A stretch of 64,000 nt of DNA from Avena insularis (GCA_023614405.1 CM042693.1:338131527-338195526), one strand, 5' to 3'; positions 23,501 to 36,440 are shown, counted from the stretch's first letter. The notes: generated from the sequence alone by a model not told the origin. Program-made: numbers and translations.

Positions 23501-26500
23501 TTTTTCTACAAATTTTCATATATTATACACATTTTTCTGAATTATAAATCAAAAGTTATTAATTAAAAAAGAATTAATCATTTATTTGATTTCTGGAATA
23601 TTAATCATTGAATTTATAACATTTTATTATTTCTTAAACAGGAAATACATTTTACACCGCATACACACCTAGCCTAAGTCACTGACCAGTGGGCCTATGT
23701 CCACCTCAGCACTCAGGTTTAGTAAATGTATTTTGTTACCGACCCTGTCTCCACTCCCAGTCAATGACATATGGGCCCTAGACCATGTCATCAGCCACGC
23801 GAGACAAAGACTGGGTCAAACACGTTGACGTGGCCAGGGTGATCTCACCCTGACGTCACCTCGCCGGTGGCATGGCAGACGACGGCGAGGAGAGCAGTAG
23901 TGTGCGAGTGAGCGAGTGTGCTTGGGCTTGTTCGAACCAGAGCAGCAAGGCGAGTAAAATAGTGGTGGCGCCGCTGGTTTTTGGTCATCGGAGGGCAAAC
24001 GACGACGAGCTTATGAGGCGGTGCTTGCGAGTGATTACGGTGACACGAATCTAGGAAGCAAACAAGGCATCGGCGCATACTAGGAGACTCGGTGACTCAC
24101 CAGGAACGCGATGGTGTGATTGTTTTGGTGAGGCGCGGTCGGAGACGGCGGTAAGGTCGACAAACAGCGTCGGGAACCAAGGGTGCGATTGGATCGATTC
24201 ACGCCTCCTCCGCGGGTGCAAGTTGGGGCAATCTAACGAGAAGAGCACGACGGCCTCCACCGTGGTCTTATCTGGCCGAGGCGAGCACGGAATCGCCGGC
24301 TTTGGCTCACCTTCGAGCTAGGGTTCTCGGTATGGTTGGGGAAACGAGGTAGAGAAGGTTTCAGAGGGGGAAAATAGGGATGAGGACGAGCAGGGACGTC
24401 GCGGTGGCCTCCTTATCCTCTCTTGGCGACGACAGCGTGGATCTTGGCGCAAGGACGACGGCGGACGGCCTCGGCCTCGCCACCGAGCTGCTCCAGCTGG
24501 AGGAAGACGACGACGTGTTGTTTTGCGGATAACCCCTGGCCATTCTTTCCTCTCAACCCGCAGTCCCTCTTTGGTCCCACTTGTCAGTCGCCGATGAAAA
24601 CGAGTTGGGCTGGTTGTTGGGCTATTGTGGGCTGCACATGGGCGTCAGATAAGGAAAGAGGAGTTGGGCCACGGCCAGGTTTTGTTTTTTATTTGTTTTC
24701 CCTTTTTCTATTTTCTGTTTTCCTTTTCAGATTTGAATTTAATCTATATTTTGAACTTCTCTTTGTAGAATTTATTTGCTGGATATTTGTAGTATTATTT
24801 TTAGTATCATTTGTGAACTTTTATTATATAATCTTTTTATATATCTTTTATTTTCTCAATATGAACCCATTTTTAATATTTTGTAGAAGCTTTTCTTATC
24901 ATTTTTCTCTCCACTTTTAACCATGGATTTATTAAATGATATATTCTTATTTGTTTATAATACTTAACTCTAGTTGGCTCATAGTTTGAATAGAAATTTC
25001 TATATGTATGATGATCCTATATCATTATTTGATGCATAAAATACAAAAGAATTTGATATGGTTAATATTACTTTCATTAATTGAGAACATGGTATTATAT
25101 ATATTTTGTTATCGTAATTATAGAAGTTTTAAGGTTTGAATTATAAATGTTTACCCAAGGGTTTAGGGTTCTTAGTTTTTACTTAGATTCCTTTATGGAT
25201 GTGAGTACAGATTTAATAACTAAACATGTTGTCTTCTGTTTGTGATATTTGATGACATCACCTTTTATAATAGAAAGTTATATCTTGAATGTTTTATAGA
25301 AAGGGATTGATAAAGATACTCTTTAGCACATATAGTTATGATAATTAGAATTGAAAGAGATGTGCTTATGTGATCAGTTATAGGAAAATATTCGTATAAA
25401 GTGATATTAACATAAGATGATGAATCAATTCCCTGAATGGACATTATACTTGGTTTAAGATTTAGAGTTGAGTGTTTACCAGGAATGTCTATTTTCCATT
25501 TTTCATAATCCTGGATTTCTAATTTAATGAATTTATTTCCTAGATATACTACTTCTTCCTATCCATCATTATAATTAGTATGATGAGCTTTACTTCACAA
25601 GAATGTTCTTCTTCACCTTTTATTCTTCTAAACTCATGGATGAATCCAATGAGTTTGATACTAAAGTATTTCATAGTTTCCTAATATCCATTCTTGGTTA
25701 TATCCACTACACTACTGTTGATAATCTTTAATCCCACAAGTAGTTCTTCCAAACTCCACTCACAATCTTCCTTAGTCATCCATCTACCTTTCTTTAAAGC
25801 TTACTATCCCTTAAGATGGATTACACTTCTTCCATAATCCTGTGCTAAACTAGCTTTGATTGTATAATATCATCCTACATTTTCTTAACTCCAGTAACTC
25901 ACACTCCAACCTCACATTATATTAATGTGACTTGTGATGACTACTCTAGGATAACTTATCTATACTAGGGTTTTAATCATGTTCTATCCATCAATATCAC
26001 TTATACTAAATATAAGCATTCAATATTGGTGGCTAAAGCCTCACCATTATAATCCTTCAATCATTGATGGCTTAGGTTTCTTAGTTGGCTAAGCAAGGCT
26101 TTATCAATACTACTTTTCAATTGTATTGAAATTATCTTCTTAGTATTTCATATTGGATTAAGATTATTCATGGATTATGCCCTCTTGGTCTAATGGAGTT
26201 ACTACTGGTAACTATCTTCATGATTCACCCTTGTAATCTTCTTTACCACCATATAATTAGATGATATAAATAATTCTTCTATTTATTCAGGAGTGATTTA
26301 GCTCCATCAATTATCCTATGGATTGGATTCTCTTCCTTCATTCCCATCCTATAGATGATTTCCAAAACTAACATCACTATTTACCTCTTCTTAGTTGTTT
26401 CTTTGTAGACACTTAATTGTAAACTGTGTTGTGATCAAGAGTTTGATAGATTGAGAATGGGTGAATCAATAGTTGATTTCTCAACATTGATGAACAACAA

Positions 26501-27030
26501 ACATTGGAATCTAACTCAATAGAGATGGTAAGGATTGGTATGGAAAGAACGATATATGGTGAATGATCTAAACTTAGTTTCTTTCCTACTCAATCTTACT
26601 TAAGAAGTAGGGTTAGGTATTCCCATGATACTCATGGTATATGCAGATGAGATTAAGACATAGTTGTTAAATTCATATTTTGTGTTATATCCTTAACTTG
26701 GTACTCATGAGTGATTATAATGAATACTATGATATGATCACCTAAGGATCAAATTTAAATCATATTGTATCAGGGTTTAACTTTTATTACATTTGATCTA
26801 CCCTTAGATCAAATCTCCCTTACCCAAAATAAGGTTTTAGCAAAGGTCATATTGAAACTTATCGGAGTCAACTTGATGACCTACTTCAATTCCATCAAGT
26901 TAAGAGAAGGTTCAATCACTTTGACAAGTTTTGTTCAAAAGCGCAAATATTATTCGGATTTTCTATGCATGAATGCAATGCACACATCTGGGTTTAGCTT
27001 ATTTCTGAGCTCTAATACTGGGATGTTACA
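20525..27030 (-). repeat. 3' LTR of the long-LTR element (full length, 6.5 kb)
   Basis: Read on the minus strand it starts TGTAACATCCC at 27030 and ends GGTCACCGCA at 20525. A GC-rich island at about 23650-24660 sits in otherwise AT-rich sequence. Open frames in the island are not conserved as proteins between copies and are taken as chance. The segment 22946-24164 is missing from the partner LTR. Confidence 0.9.
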
Positions 27031-27046
27031 GACTCTCCCCCTTAAA
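27031..27046 (-). other. Polypurine tract of the long-LTR element
   Basis: The minus strand reads TTTAAGGGGGAGAGTC and then the LTR start TGTAACATCCC. It resembles the tract of the Gypsy element at 43440-43457. Confidence 0.8.
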
Positions 27047-28971
27047 ATAAACTCCGTCCTCGAAGTTCGCAAACTCTCACGTTTCGAAGTAAGGAATTGA
27101 CTTGTAGGGGTTGCTACATTTCTCCACTCTATGGTGACCTTAAATGTAATTATTTGTGGTATTCTATAACCTTATTAGATATCCTAATCCAGTTCTTTCA
27201 TTTAATTACCAAATTTTATTACTATGTTAAATACAGTCTAGAGGGTTTCACTAAAACAAGTTTTAAGTTTCTATATGCCCGTGTTTATGGTCAAAAGGCT
27301 ATATTTCTATTCCTGTCATAGTATAGTTGATACTGACACTCCTTCCAATATTGGATTTGAACTCAATTCATCCATACCCATTGGAATTTCTATTAGGTGT
27401 TTTCTATTACTTCTTGAGGGTTACTTACGAGTTGTTTCTTCTAGAATTAGTCAGTTAGGATTAACCTTTATCACCTTCAAGCTTATACCTTATTAACTTT
27501 TTTTAATAATCTTTCATTATTACCTATAGTACTTCTTCAACTTTCATTCATAATGTCTACTCTCCCCCTTAGGGTTTACTAATAGTCTTTAAATTGTATA
27601 AATAGCATTTATTGGCTTAATAACCAGAATGTTGGTCTCTATTTAGTTTATCCTTTACCTAATTAGGGTCTGATGAAAGATTGTACGGTGTATCCACATA
27701 GTTGTGGATCTCCGAAGCAAATCTTTCAGCATTATATGTCGTACTTACTATTGGACATTTTCGCTGGGATAAATCTGACTTTGCGAAGCATCTCAAAACA
27801 CGATCACCTTAAAGTTTTATACTTCCTTAGGTCTTACTTAACTTAGGCCAAATTTGATGCTCTTTATGCAACCATTAAGATGATCTGGTTAACTATCTCA
27901 ACCAACACCGGCTGCGAACAAGATACCCACTGTGGATCAGAATGCCGACTATGGATTAAGTACCAACGGCGGATCATTCTGGGTGGTAGATATTACCTTA
28001 CAATTTCCAACCTACAACTGGCATTCTCTCTGAATTGTCAGAGCTTGAATATCCTTTCGGTTCCAAGGCATCTTCTTTGTACTTATTCATGATAGTTCCA
28101 TGAACTTAGTAAAACTCTTTCATTAACTTCCTAACAATGCTACCTACGTTGAATGGACCTTAAGTTTATTATTTCTTGTTGCTCCATACACCTTCTATAC
28201 TAATATTCCTTCTCATAGCTGGCTAAGAATGATCTATGCTTTATCTATCCTCCAAATGGTGTTAATACTTGTTATATTTTGCTTCATTCTTCAAGTAAGT
28301 CTTCATCTTGTTCTTTGGAATTTGTCACTCCCTTACAGGAATTCCCATTCCTATCTAGGTCTATAGCATCAAGTAATAACTGGGTGTTACATCATGCATT
28401 TCCACACCTAATTAACTTCATGTATAGATCTAGTCAATCAAGAAAATTCAAGAAGATCCAAAAGTCGATAAACAATAAAACATATACCCTATATTATACA
28501 TAGGTTTTAAATAATTTACAAACGTACTAGATGTCCCAACAGTTTGCTCCACACCTATTTACACAACTATCTTACAAGAACTTCTTGTTCTTGTGAGTAT
28601 ATCCTCACTTATTTCGGCAAACCTTTCAAACTACAATACGCTTTACCCTCTATGTACATTATTCAAGCACTCATCCCTTGGGATGTCGTTCCTTTCTTAC
28701 TTTCATCTTCCTCTAGTGCTTCCTGGAGTTCCGTCCATGATGATGTGAAGTCCTACGACTGCCTTCTGGAGTGTAAGAGCATCCAGGAGGTGCGTATTCT
28801 TGATTAGAAGTACCGAGACTGAGATTAGTCATTGAAAAATGACTAGAGTTGCGTAATCCTCCATAGGATATTCCTGATTGTCCGACAATGCTTCCTCATA
28901 GTAAGTTGGCTCCTTAGCTTTTTCTTGGATCCAGTCATATATATTGGTGTAGTAGCTATCGGAGTACTCTT
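27047..28971 (-). other. Non-coding interior of the long-LTR element
   Basis: About 1.9 kb between the gag-like frame and the polypurine tract. No RT, integrase or protease motif could be found on either strand, and stops are dense in all frames. Confidence 0.65.
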
Positions 28972-29847
28972 CTAAGTCGATTGGATTAGTATCACCCCCA
29001 TATGGTCCATAAGGCTCTCTATGGTTATAGTTGGTCTCTCTTCTTCAATACCGGCATCACAAGGTATATGATTTCCTATGGTTCCACCTTGAGATTCTAC
29101 TTCCCAATTATACTGGTTTGGCTCAGGGTTATTTGGAATAACTCTATTCCATTCCTGTTGTTCGGAGTTGTATTTGGTCCATAGGTCTTCAGGTGGCTTG
29201 AAGTCATTTTGGTAATAGGCATAATTTTCTGAGTTTGGGTCATCAAACTCAGTTTCCTCAAACACTTCTCCTGAAGGTATGTATTTGAGATGCCTAGATT
29301 CTTTATCTAACTTCTTCCTACGTGCCATTGCTTTAGCAGGATCAGTAAAATCCTCAATGATCATATCCAGTTCCTGAACTAAAACTTGGTGAGTATTATG
29401 ATAAGTGTTTAGCAAAGACCGATAATGATCCATATACTCTAAAGCTAGAGTAGGTTCAGCTTGGACTAGGGTAGAGTGATCTAACTCATGCTCTGGGTTT
29501 GAGGTTTCATGTGGTAAAATGGTATGAGTACTACCTTCTAGAGTTTGGGATTTCTGTTCTCGGATCATGGTTATGGTTCTTTGCACGGCAATCGATATCT
29601 GATGCCATGCACCTTGCCTCTCCTGATGGCATTTCTCCCTTAAGTCCTAACTTCTTGGGTAACATGATCATGACACGGTATTTAGCTAATACCTGCCCAT
29701 CATAGTAACTTAAATCTTGACCAAAAGTCTCGATTCACATTCCAAACTCCATAGAAGTTGTCGGAGATTATCTGTCCAATCCCCTCCGTAGTCATTCAAC
29801 GTCCTGTTCATCACTTGAACATTCCGGGGTGGATATCGAGGTGCCAT
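28972..29847 (-). pseudogene. Gag-like broken frame of the long-LTR element
   Basis: On the minus strand a frame opens at ATG 29847 (MAPRYPPRNVQV, then GGDWTDNLRQLLWSLE). It is interrupted by a frameshift near 29700, continues as YYDGQVLAKYRV, and after a second frame change runs as a 204-codon open frame to 28972. That last frame contains EYMDHYRSLLNTYH, VQELDMIIEDF and FEETEFDDPNSENYAYY. I recognise this layout from memory as a gag-like protein common in grass non-autonomous elements. No zinc knuckle is visible. It follows the primer site by about 220 bases, the normal gag position. Its function, perhaps RNA packaging, is inferred only. Confidence 0.65.
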
Positions 29848-30069
29848 GTGGAACTGTAGATAAGAAATTATCACCAGTCATGTAGAGTTAAAAATCTTGG
29901 GTAATGATCGAATTTGCAATCATACTAAAGAATTATCGTACTAGTAACATAACAAGATTATTCTCAAGTGAATATCCCTCATATCACTAGAGAACTCTTT
30001 ATTATTGCTAGGATGTGTCCTATAGGTTCTACCCATTTACTAGGTTTCCAACCTAAGGTCAAAACATAT

Positions 30070-30079
30070 GCTCTGATAA
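30070..30079 (-). other. Degenerate primer binding site of the long-LTR element
   Basis: The minus strand reads TTTATCAGAGC shortly after the LTR end. The expected initiator tRNA-Met site is TGGTATCAGAGC, so the first bases have diverged while ATCAGAGC is kept. Confidence 0.7.
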
Positions 30080-30083
30080 AAAC

Positions 30084-33000
30084 TGTGGTGACCCAGCATA
30101 CCACTGCATGATGTAGTATACTATAGTCATTGGCATAACACCAATGAAACACCGTTCACTAGTATTACATCCCTCAGAATGGCACAACATAAACATAGCG
30201 GGTCCAATACATGGATAAAGGTTACAACTCACTCTTTACAAGAGATCCATAGAACACTCTAGGTTAAAGAGAGAGAAATAACTTCTTACGGAAAAGAATC
30301 AAAATTAAACAATGCACGAATTATCATACTATTAAGACTAGTATTTTAACTAAGGGATTGGTATTGCTGCTATTGCAATACACTACAGAATTAGGTTCTT
30401 TGGCTAGAGATTATATTCCTATCTATTTAGTAACTTCGTCTTCACTTGAGTTGATGTATATGTTGACTTCCTTTGACTTCATTGAAGAGCTTTGGCTTTG
30501 GATGACGAGTCCTGAAGTATAACTTGATGTAGATGTTGTCTATCCCGGTTTCAGAATCTAGCAAGGGTTAAGAAGATACTTTGAGTACGAGCGTACTTAG
30601 CAATTCACTAGAAAAAGAGTGTTTGATGCACTATACTACAGCCACAGACCAAATGTCGTAGGCAATGCAAGTTTTCATAAACAGTTCTTCAAAGGTTGCT
30701 TTTATTCTGAAAAGCTATGTCCGTCAGCCTTCACGGGTTTACCAGAACTTTCATAGAGTTCCTTTCCCGCAGCGTTCGCAGCTCCTTCCCGGAACAGGGA
30801 GTAACAAGTTATAGTTCTTACACTCTATAGAGGTGCGTTACTTTCCCCATGAGAGATCAACTCCTTGTTGCACAACCGGGCAGCTTACCCGTCCACAATT
30901 CCATGTTGTGGGGCCCAGTAGTTGGTCCAAGCCAATCACTGCCTCTCCGCGACCTCATATTTCTGCACGATCCTTCGGGCTAGCTCACCTTTGTTAAGCC
31001 CCCTTTCGGGCAGGCTAAAACCCTGATGAGTTCTCGAAGAATCTATGACCTGGTGTTGCCCTGGAAAGTGCCATATTAAATGGTCCATCCACTAAACACC
31101 ATCCATAGATAATCTAGACACCAAAAGTGTGGGGCGTAAGGGTGCCCACCCATATGTTGGATCCACACAAGGAATCACAACGTCACGTTAAGGTCATCTT
31201 GCCTCCATACAAGAGGAAAAGGATACAGCTGACTTCTCTGTCCCATTCCAAATCTCATGGTTAACGCGTAATATACGGCGCAAGAATCACTGATGACATT
31301 GGTTGTTAAGTCCTAGATATTATGTTCCTTTACCACCGGAACTTTTGTAGTAAGTTATTACCTCATGGTAATAACTTATAATCACATTATTATGAAAATA
31401 GTGTTTTCGGACCTTTTTCAAATGCAGGTGATGTCCACATTCGATTTATAAAATACTTTACAGAAAATAACCAAAGGACATGAGCAAGTGTGAACTATCC
31501 TTTTGTGATTGCAAGAATATGCACTCACGGTCTTCAAGGTAATATAAGATCCAAAATCTAAAATCAGCATCATTGGTCCGGTAAGGACTAATGATTAAAG
31601 AAGCAATATGCTTTTATGCATAAGTAATGTGATGCACGTTATAAACGCGAATCCCGGGGATAACGTTGTTCTAGGTTTTGGATTCCGGAAATGGTTACTT
31701 TAGAATGTGTTGTTCTTTTAGATAAGTTTCACACCTATGCTTCTTATTAGGGCTTGTGAGTGTGTGTGAACATCACATATTTATGTAGCAATAAAATATG
31801 TATCTATGAAATGCTATTCAAAATTGTCTACACTTTAATAGTTTATCTCCAAACTTTACTTTATAAGTAGTCACTTATAAATAGCTTAGAGTTATTGTTC
31901 CTAGGTATACGAGTGTAATATGAAGTAATGTGATCTTGTTTATTTGTCATATATTGTTTGAAGTCGAAAAATGAATAACTTTTGAAGAAAAGATTCCTTT
32001 TCTAAGGTCTAAACAATCTTTGTGGTTAGTTAGTGGTGGTCGATGTTATTTGTGCTTGCTTGAATAGTTTGGGCTTGAGATGTTTTATAACTTAACAATT
32101 TCAGACCAAAGTTAACTATAAAACATCTAACAATGTTTATAGTGTTATATTTAGATTCTTGTAGACTAAAGTTAACTTTACAATAAAGATAGTTTGAAAG
32201 TATAATGCTTATAATATTTGTATCTTGTGTACCTGGTAATGTTTCCTTAAGGTTATTTAAGAATGGTTATTCTTCTATTTAAGTAGTGGTCTCTTAATTT
32301 TGTAGTGAAACAAGATTTCTTGTTTCCTTATAAAGGTATGATTATGGCTTGCGGATAAATAAATATTACTAGTGACTATTCATGAATTATTTTTGGATTT
32401 AGTCTTATTATAAGGTTGTATTTGATTGTTATATCATTTTGGAAAATTTTATAATTATTAAAGATCTTTTTAGAATATAATTTATTCATTTAGTAGAAGG
32501 ATAACAGCGTCGGTAACCGAGGGTGTGATTGGATCGATTCACGCCTCCTCCGCGGGTGCAAGTTGGGGCAATGGAACGAGAAGAGCACGACAGCCTCCAC
32601 TGTGGTCTTATCTGGCCGAGGCGAGCACGGAATCGCCGGCTTCGGCTCACCTCCGAGCCAGGGTTCTCGGTATGGTTGTGGAAACGAGGTAGAGAAGGTT
32701 TCAGAGGGGGAAAATGGTGATGAGGACGAGCAGGGACGTCGCGGTGGCCTCCTTATCCTCTCCTGGCGACGGCGGCGTGGATCTTGGCGCAAGGACGACG
32801 GCGGACGGCCTCGGCCTCGCCACCGAGCTGCTTCCAGCTGGAGGAAGACGACGACGTGCTGTTTTGCAGATAACCCCCTGGCGTTTCTTTCCTCTCAACC
32901 CGCAGCCCCTCTTTGGTCCCACTTGTCAGTCACCGATGAAAACGAGCCGGGCTGGTTGCTGGGCTGCACATGGACGTCAGATAAGGAAAGAGGAATTGGG

Positions 33001-35370
33001 CCAAGGCCAGGTTTTGTTTTTTATTTGTTTTCTCTTTTTCTATTTTTTGTTTACCTTTTCATATTTGAATTTAATCTATATTTTAAACTTTTCTTTGTAG
33101 AATTTATTTGCTGGATATTTGTAGTAATACTAAAATATATTTAGTATCATTTGTGAACTTTTATTATATAATCTTTTTATATATCTTTTATTTTCTCAAT
33201 ATGAACCCATTTTTAATATTTTGTAGAAGCTTTTCTTATCATTTTTCTCTCCACTTTTAACCATGGATTTATTAAATGATATATTCTTATTTGTTTATAA
33301 TACTTAACTCTAGTTGGCTCATAGTTTGAATAGAAATTTTTATATGTATGATGATCCTATATCATTATTTGATGCATAAAATACAAAAGAATTTAATATG
33401 GTTAATATTACTTTCATTAATTGAGAACATGGTATTATATATATTTTGTTATGGTAATCATAGAAGTTTTAAGGTTTGAATTATAAATGTTTACCCAAGG
33501 GTTTAGGGTTCTTAGTCTTTACTTAGAATCCTTTATGTATGTGAGTACAGATTTAATAACTAAACATGTTGTCTTCTGTTTGTGATATTTGATGACATCA
33601 CCTTTTATAATAGAAAGTTATATCTTGAATGTTTTATAGAAAGGGATTGATAAAGATACTCTTTAGCACATATATTTATGATAATTAGAATTGAAAGAGA
33701 TGTGCTTATGTGATCAGTTATAGGAAAATATTCCTATAAAGTGATATTAACATAAGATGATGAATCAATTCCCTGAATGGACATTATAGTTGGTTTAAGA
33801 TTTAGAGTTGAGTGTTTACCAGGAATATATATTTTCCATTATTCACAATCCTGGATTTCTTATTTAAGGAATTCCTTTCCTAGATATACTACTTCTTCCT
33901 ATCCATCATTATAATTAGTATGATGAGCTTTACTTCACAAGAATGTTCTTCTTCACCTTTTATTCTTCTAAACTCATGGATGAATCCAATGAGTTTGATA
34001 CTAAAGTATTTCATAGTTTCCTAATATCCATTCTTGGTTATATCCACTACTCTACTGTTGATAATCTTTAATCCCACAAGTAGTTCTTCCAAACTCCACT
34101 CACAATCTTCCTTACTCATCCATCTACCTTTATTTAAAGCTTACTATCCCTTCAGATGGATTACACTTCTTCCATAATCCTGTGTTAAACTAGCTTTGAT
34201 TGTATAATATCATCCTACATTTTCTTAACTCCAATAACTCACACTCCAACCTCACATTATATTAATGTGACATGTGATGACTACTCTAGGATAACTTATC
34301 TATACTAGGGTTTTAATCATGTTCTATCCATCAATATCACTTATACTAAATATAAGCATTCAATATTGGTGGCTAAAGCCTCACCATTATAATCCTTCAA
34401 TCATTGATGGCTTAGGTTTCTTAGTTGGCTAAGCAAGGCTTTATCAATACTACTTTTCAATTGTATTGAAATTATCTTCTTAGTATTTCATATTGGATTA
34501 AGATTATTCATGGATTATGCCCTCTTGGTCTAATGGAGTTACTACTGGTAACTATCTTCATGATTCACCCTTGTAATCTTCTTTACCACCATATAATTAG
34601 ATGATATAAATAATTCTTCTATTTATTCAGGAGTGATTTAGCTCCATAAATTATCATATGGATTGGATTCTCTTCCTTCATTCCCATCCTATAGATGATT
34701 TCTAAAACTAACATCACTATTTACCTATTCTTAGTTGTTTCTTTGTAGACACTTAATTATAAACTGTGTTATGATCAAGAGTTTGATAGATTGAGAATGG
34801 GTGAATCAATAGTTGAGTTCTCAACATTGATGAACAACAAACATTGGAATCTAACTCAATAGAGATGATAAGGATTGATATGGAAAGAACAATATATGGT
34901 GAATGATCTAAACTTAGTTTCTTTCCTACTCAATCTTACTTAAGAAGTAGGGTTAGGTATTCCCATGATACTCATGGTATATGCAGATGAGATTAAGACA
35001 TAGTTGTTAAATTCATATTTTGTGTTATATCCTTAACTTGGTACTCATGAGTGATTATAATGAATACTATGATATGATCACCTAAGGATCAAATTTAAAT
35101 CATATTGTATCAGGGTTTAACTTTTATTACATTTGATCTACCCTTAGATCAAATCTCCCTTACCCAAAATAAGATTTTAGCAAAGGTCATATTGAAACTT
35201 ATCGCAGTAAACTTGATGACGTACTTCAATTCCATCAAGTTAAGAGAAGCTTCAATCACTTTGATAAGTTTTGTTCAAAAGCGCGAAAATTATTCGGATT
35301 TTCTATACATGAATGCAATGCACACATCTGGGTTCAGCTTATTTCTGAGCTCTAATACTGGGATGTTACA
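30084..35370 (-). repeat. 5' LTR of the long-LTR element (internally deleted, 5.3 kb)
   Basis: Nearly identical to 20525-27030, except that 1,219 bp (equivalent to 22946-24164) are absent at the junction 32504/32505. The junction shows only an AA overlap, pointing to illegitimate recombination. The length difference of the two LTRs equals this deletion exactly, so other indels cancel out or are absent. Confidence 0.9.
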
Positions 35371-35809
35371 CCTAGCCCCATTTGCCCCCTCCCCATCTCC
35401 TCCGCCTGCCAACGCGACGGGAGCGACGCAGCCCGACGAAGCCACTACAGTGGATAAAAGAGATGGCGGCAGTGTTGACCAGACCCCCTCGCCGGAGCTG
35501 TGTGTGTCTTTGACTAGGGCGCACCTCTGTCAAGCGGCTCTAGGAGGCATCCTTTGCGATTAGACGGCGGGCGCGAGCGTCCCTTCGTCTCGCGTCGACT
35601 GCCATCGCCAAGGCCAGCACCACGACGAGCCTCAACGGTGATGAGTGCGCGAGGAAGCACCGCCATAACCCGATACAGTGGACGGCAAGAACGCTCGGGT
35701 CCAAGCCCAAGCAGGCCTGCCACTTTGGTGGTGATCCTGACGCCGCCGTGGCCAACGACGATGATAGGACCCTAAGGTAAGTGTCCGCTGCCTCTGATCT
35801 CATTAAAAA

Positions 35810-35972
35810 TAGGGTTAGGGTTCCTCAATTTAGGAATTAGGGTTAGCGTTCTTGAGTAATTGGGAAATTAGGGTTAGGGTTCTTCAGTAATTGGGGAATT
35901 AGGGTTAGGGTTCTTTGATTCGATGAACTAGGGTTAGGGTTCCTTAGAAATTGGTAATTAGGGTTAGGGTAT
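35810..35972. repeat. Telomere-like minisatellite, six units of about 30 bp
   Basis: Units begin at 35810, 35838, 35869, 35900, 35929 and 35959. Each starts with TAGGGTTAGGG, or TAGGGTTAGCG in the second unit, followed by a variable 17-20 bp spacer rich in TTC and AATT. On the minus strand each reads CCCTAACCCTA, close to the plant telo-box. Spacer divergence argues against true interstitial telomere DNA. Confidence 0.85.
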
Positions 35973-36205
35973 GCACCAGTAACTAAAATCCCCATATAAA
36001 AATTGCATAAAAGCAACCCTAGCTCCTGTTCTCGATCAAATAGAACTTAAACTTAGTGAATTTAGGGCTAAAACATAAAATTTATGCTGTTCTTAAGCAA
36101 GAACTTGATCTGAACAAAAACTTCAGCAACCAAAACATGATCAAACCAGGAAGAACAACCACACTAAAGCATGATAACTTAACATACAGAGCTCAATCTT
36201 GAATC

Positions 36206-36222
36206 TAGGTGCTCGGATACCA
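36206..36222 (-). other. Primer binding site of the old Copia
   Basis: The minus strand reads GTGGTATCCGAGC directly after an LTR end ATTCTAACA. This is an initiator tRNA-Met type site with one change (TATCCGAGC for TATCAGAGC). Confidence 0.7.
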
Positions 36223-36403
36223 CTGTTAGAATCCTTGAGGATCATCTAGCTCAAGATTTGAGCCACACAAGAGAAGATCAGAGGTGTGTACCTTGATCTG
36301 GAGGTCCAGCCATGGCCTCCTCTTGATTTGCTTCACCTGGTCCTTGTTGATGTAGATGTGAGGGTTCTTCCTAGTGCTTTAGGTGCTTGCTTGATCAGAT
36401 AGC

Positions 36404-36405
<2 letters not shown>

Positions 36406-36439
<34 letters not shown>
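36406..36439. repeat. (GA)n microsatellite, about 17 units
   Basis: An uninterrupted GA run inside the Copia LTR, downstream of the TATA box in the transcribed direction. Confidence 0.95.

Positions 36440-36440
<1 letters not shown>

Larger units (their letters stand above)
20525..35370 (-). mobile_element. Long-LTR non-autonomous retrotransposon (LARD-like), 14.8 kb
   Basis: A 14,846 bp element on the minus strand, flanked by perfect 5 bp target duplications CCTAG (20520-20524 and 35371-35375). The LTRs are extremely long: the 3' LTR is 20525-27030 (6,506 bp) and the 5' LTR is 30084-35370 (5,287 bp). The interior is only 3,053 bp and has one gag-like broken frame and no pol. Orientation follows from the primer-like ATCAGAGC after the LTR at 30084 and the AAGGGGGAGAG tract before the LTR at 27030. 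Long LTRs, a short interior and no pol are the definition of large retrotransposon derivatives. The two LTRs are nearly identical outside one deletion, so this is one of the younger insertions here. Confidence 0.9.
35371..36223 (-). other. Old Copia 5' leader, distal part, with GC-rich segment
   Basis: On the minus strand this runs from the Copia primer site to the insertion point of the long-LTR element. It includes a GC-rich part (35376-35770), a telomere-like minisatellite (35810-35972) and an AT-rich part next to the primer site. No coding frame is convincing. On the plus strand a GTAAGT donor-like motif lies near 35776, which might instead mark a captured or host exon. Confidence 0.45.

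Noticed and set aside
24423..24920. 165-codon plus-strand frame in a GC-rich part of the long LTR (and the similar one at 32563-33144)
   Set aside because: It is antisense to the element, lies inside an LTR, ends in AT-rich low-complexity sequence, and its two copies differ by frameshifts. It is a by-product of composition.
27031..30083. RT or integrase in the interior of the long-LTR element
   Set aside because: I looked for YVDD/FVDD, DDE-type blocks and zinc knuckles on both strands and found none.
35554..35775. GC-rich stretch followed by GTAAGT on the plus strand, as a host first exon
   Set aside because: No protein family is recognisable, and the stretch joins in the other orientation to the Copia leader. 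The donor motif alone is not enough.
35810..35972. CRISPR-like array (about 30 bp period with variable spacers)
   Set aside because: The conserved part is an 11 bp telomere-like motif, and the context is a plant retrotransposon. No cas genes.
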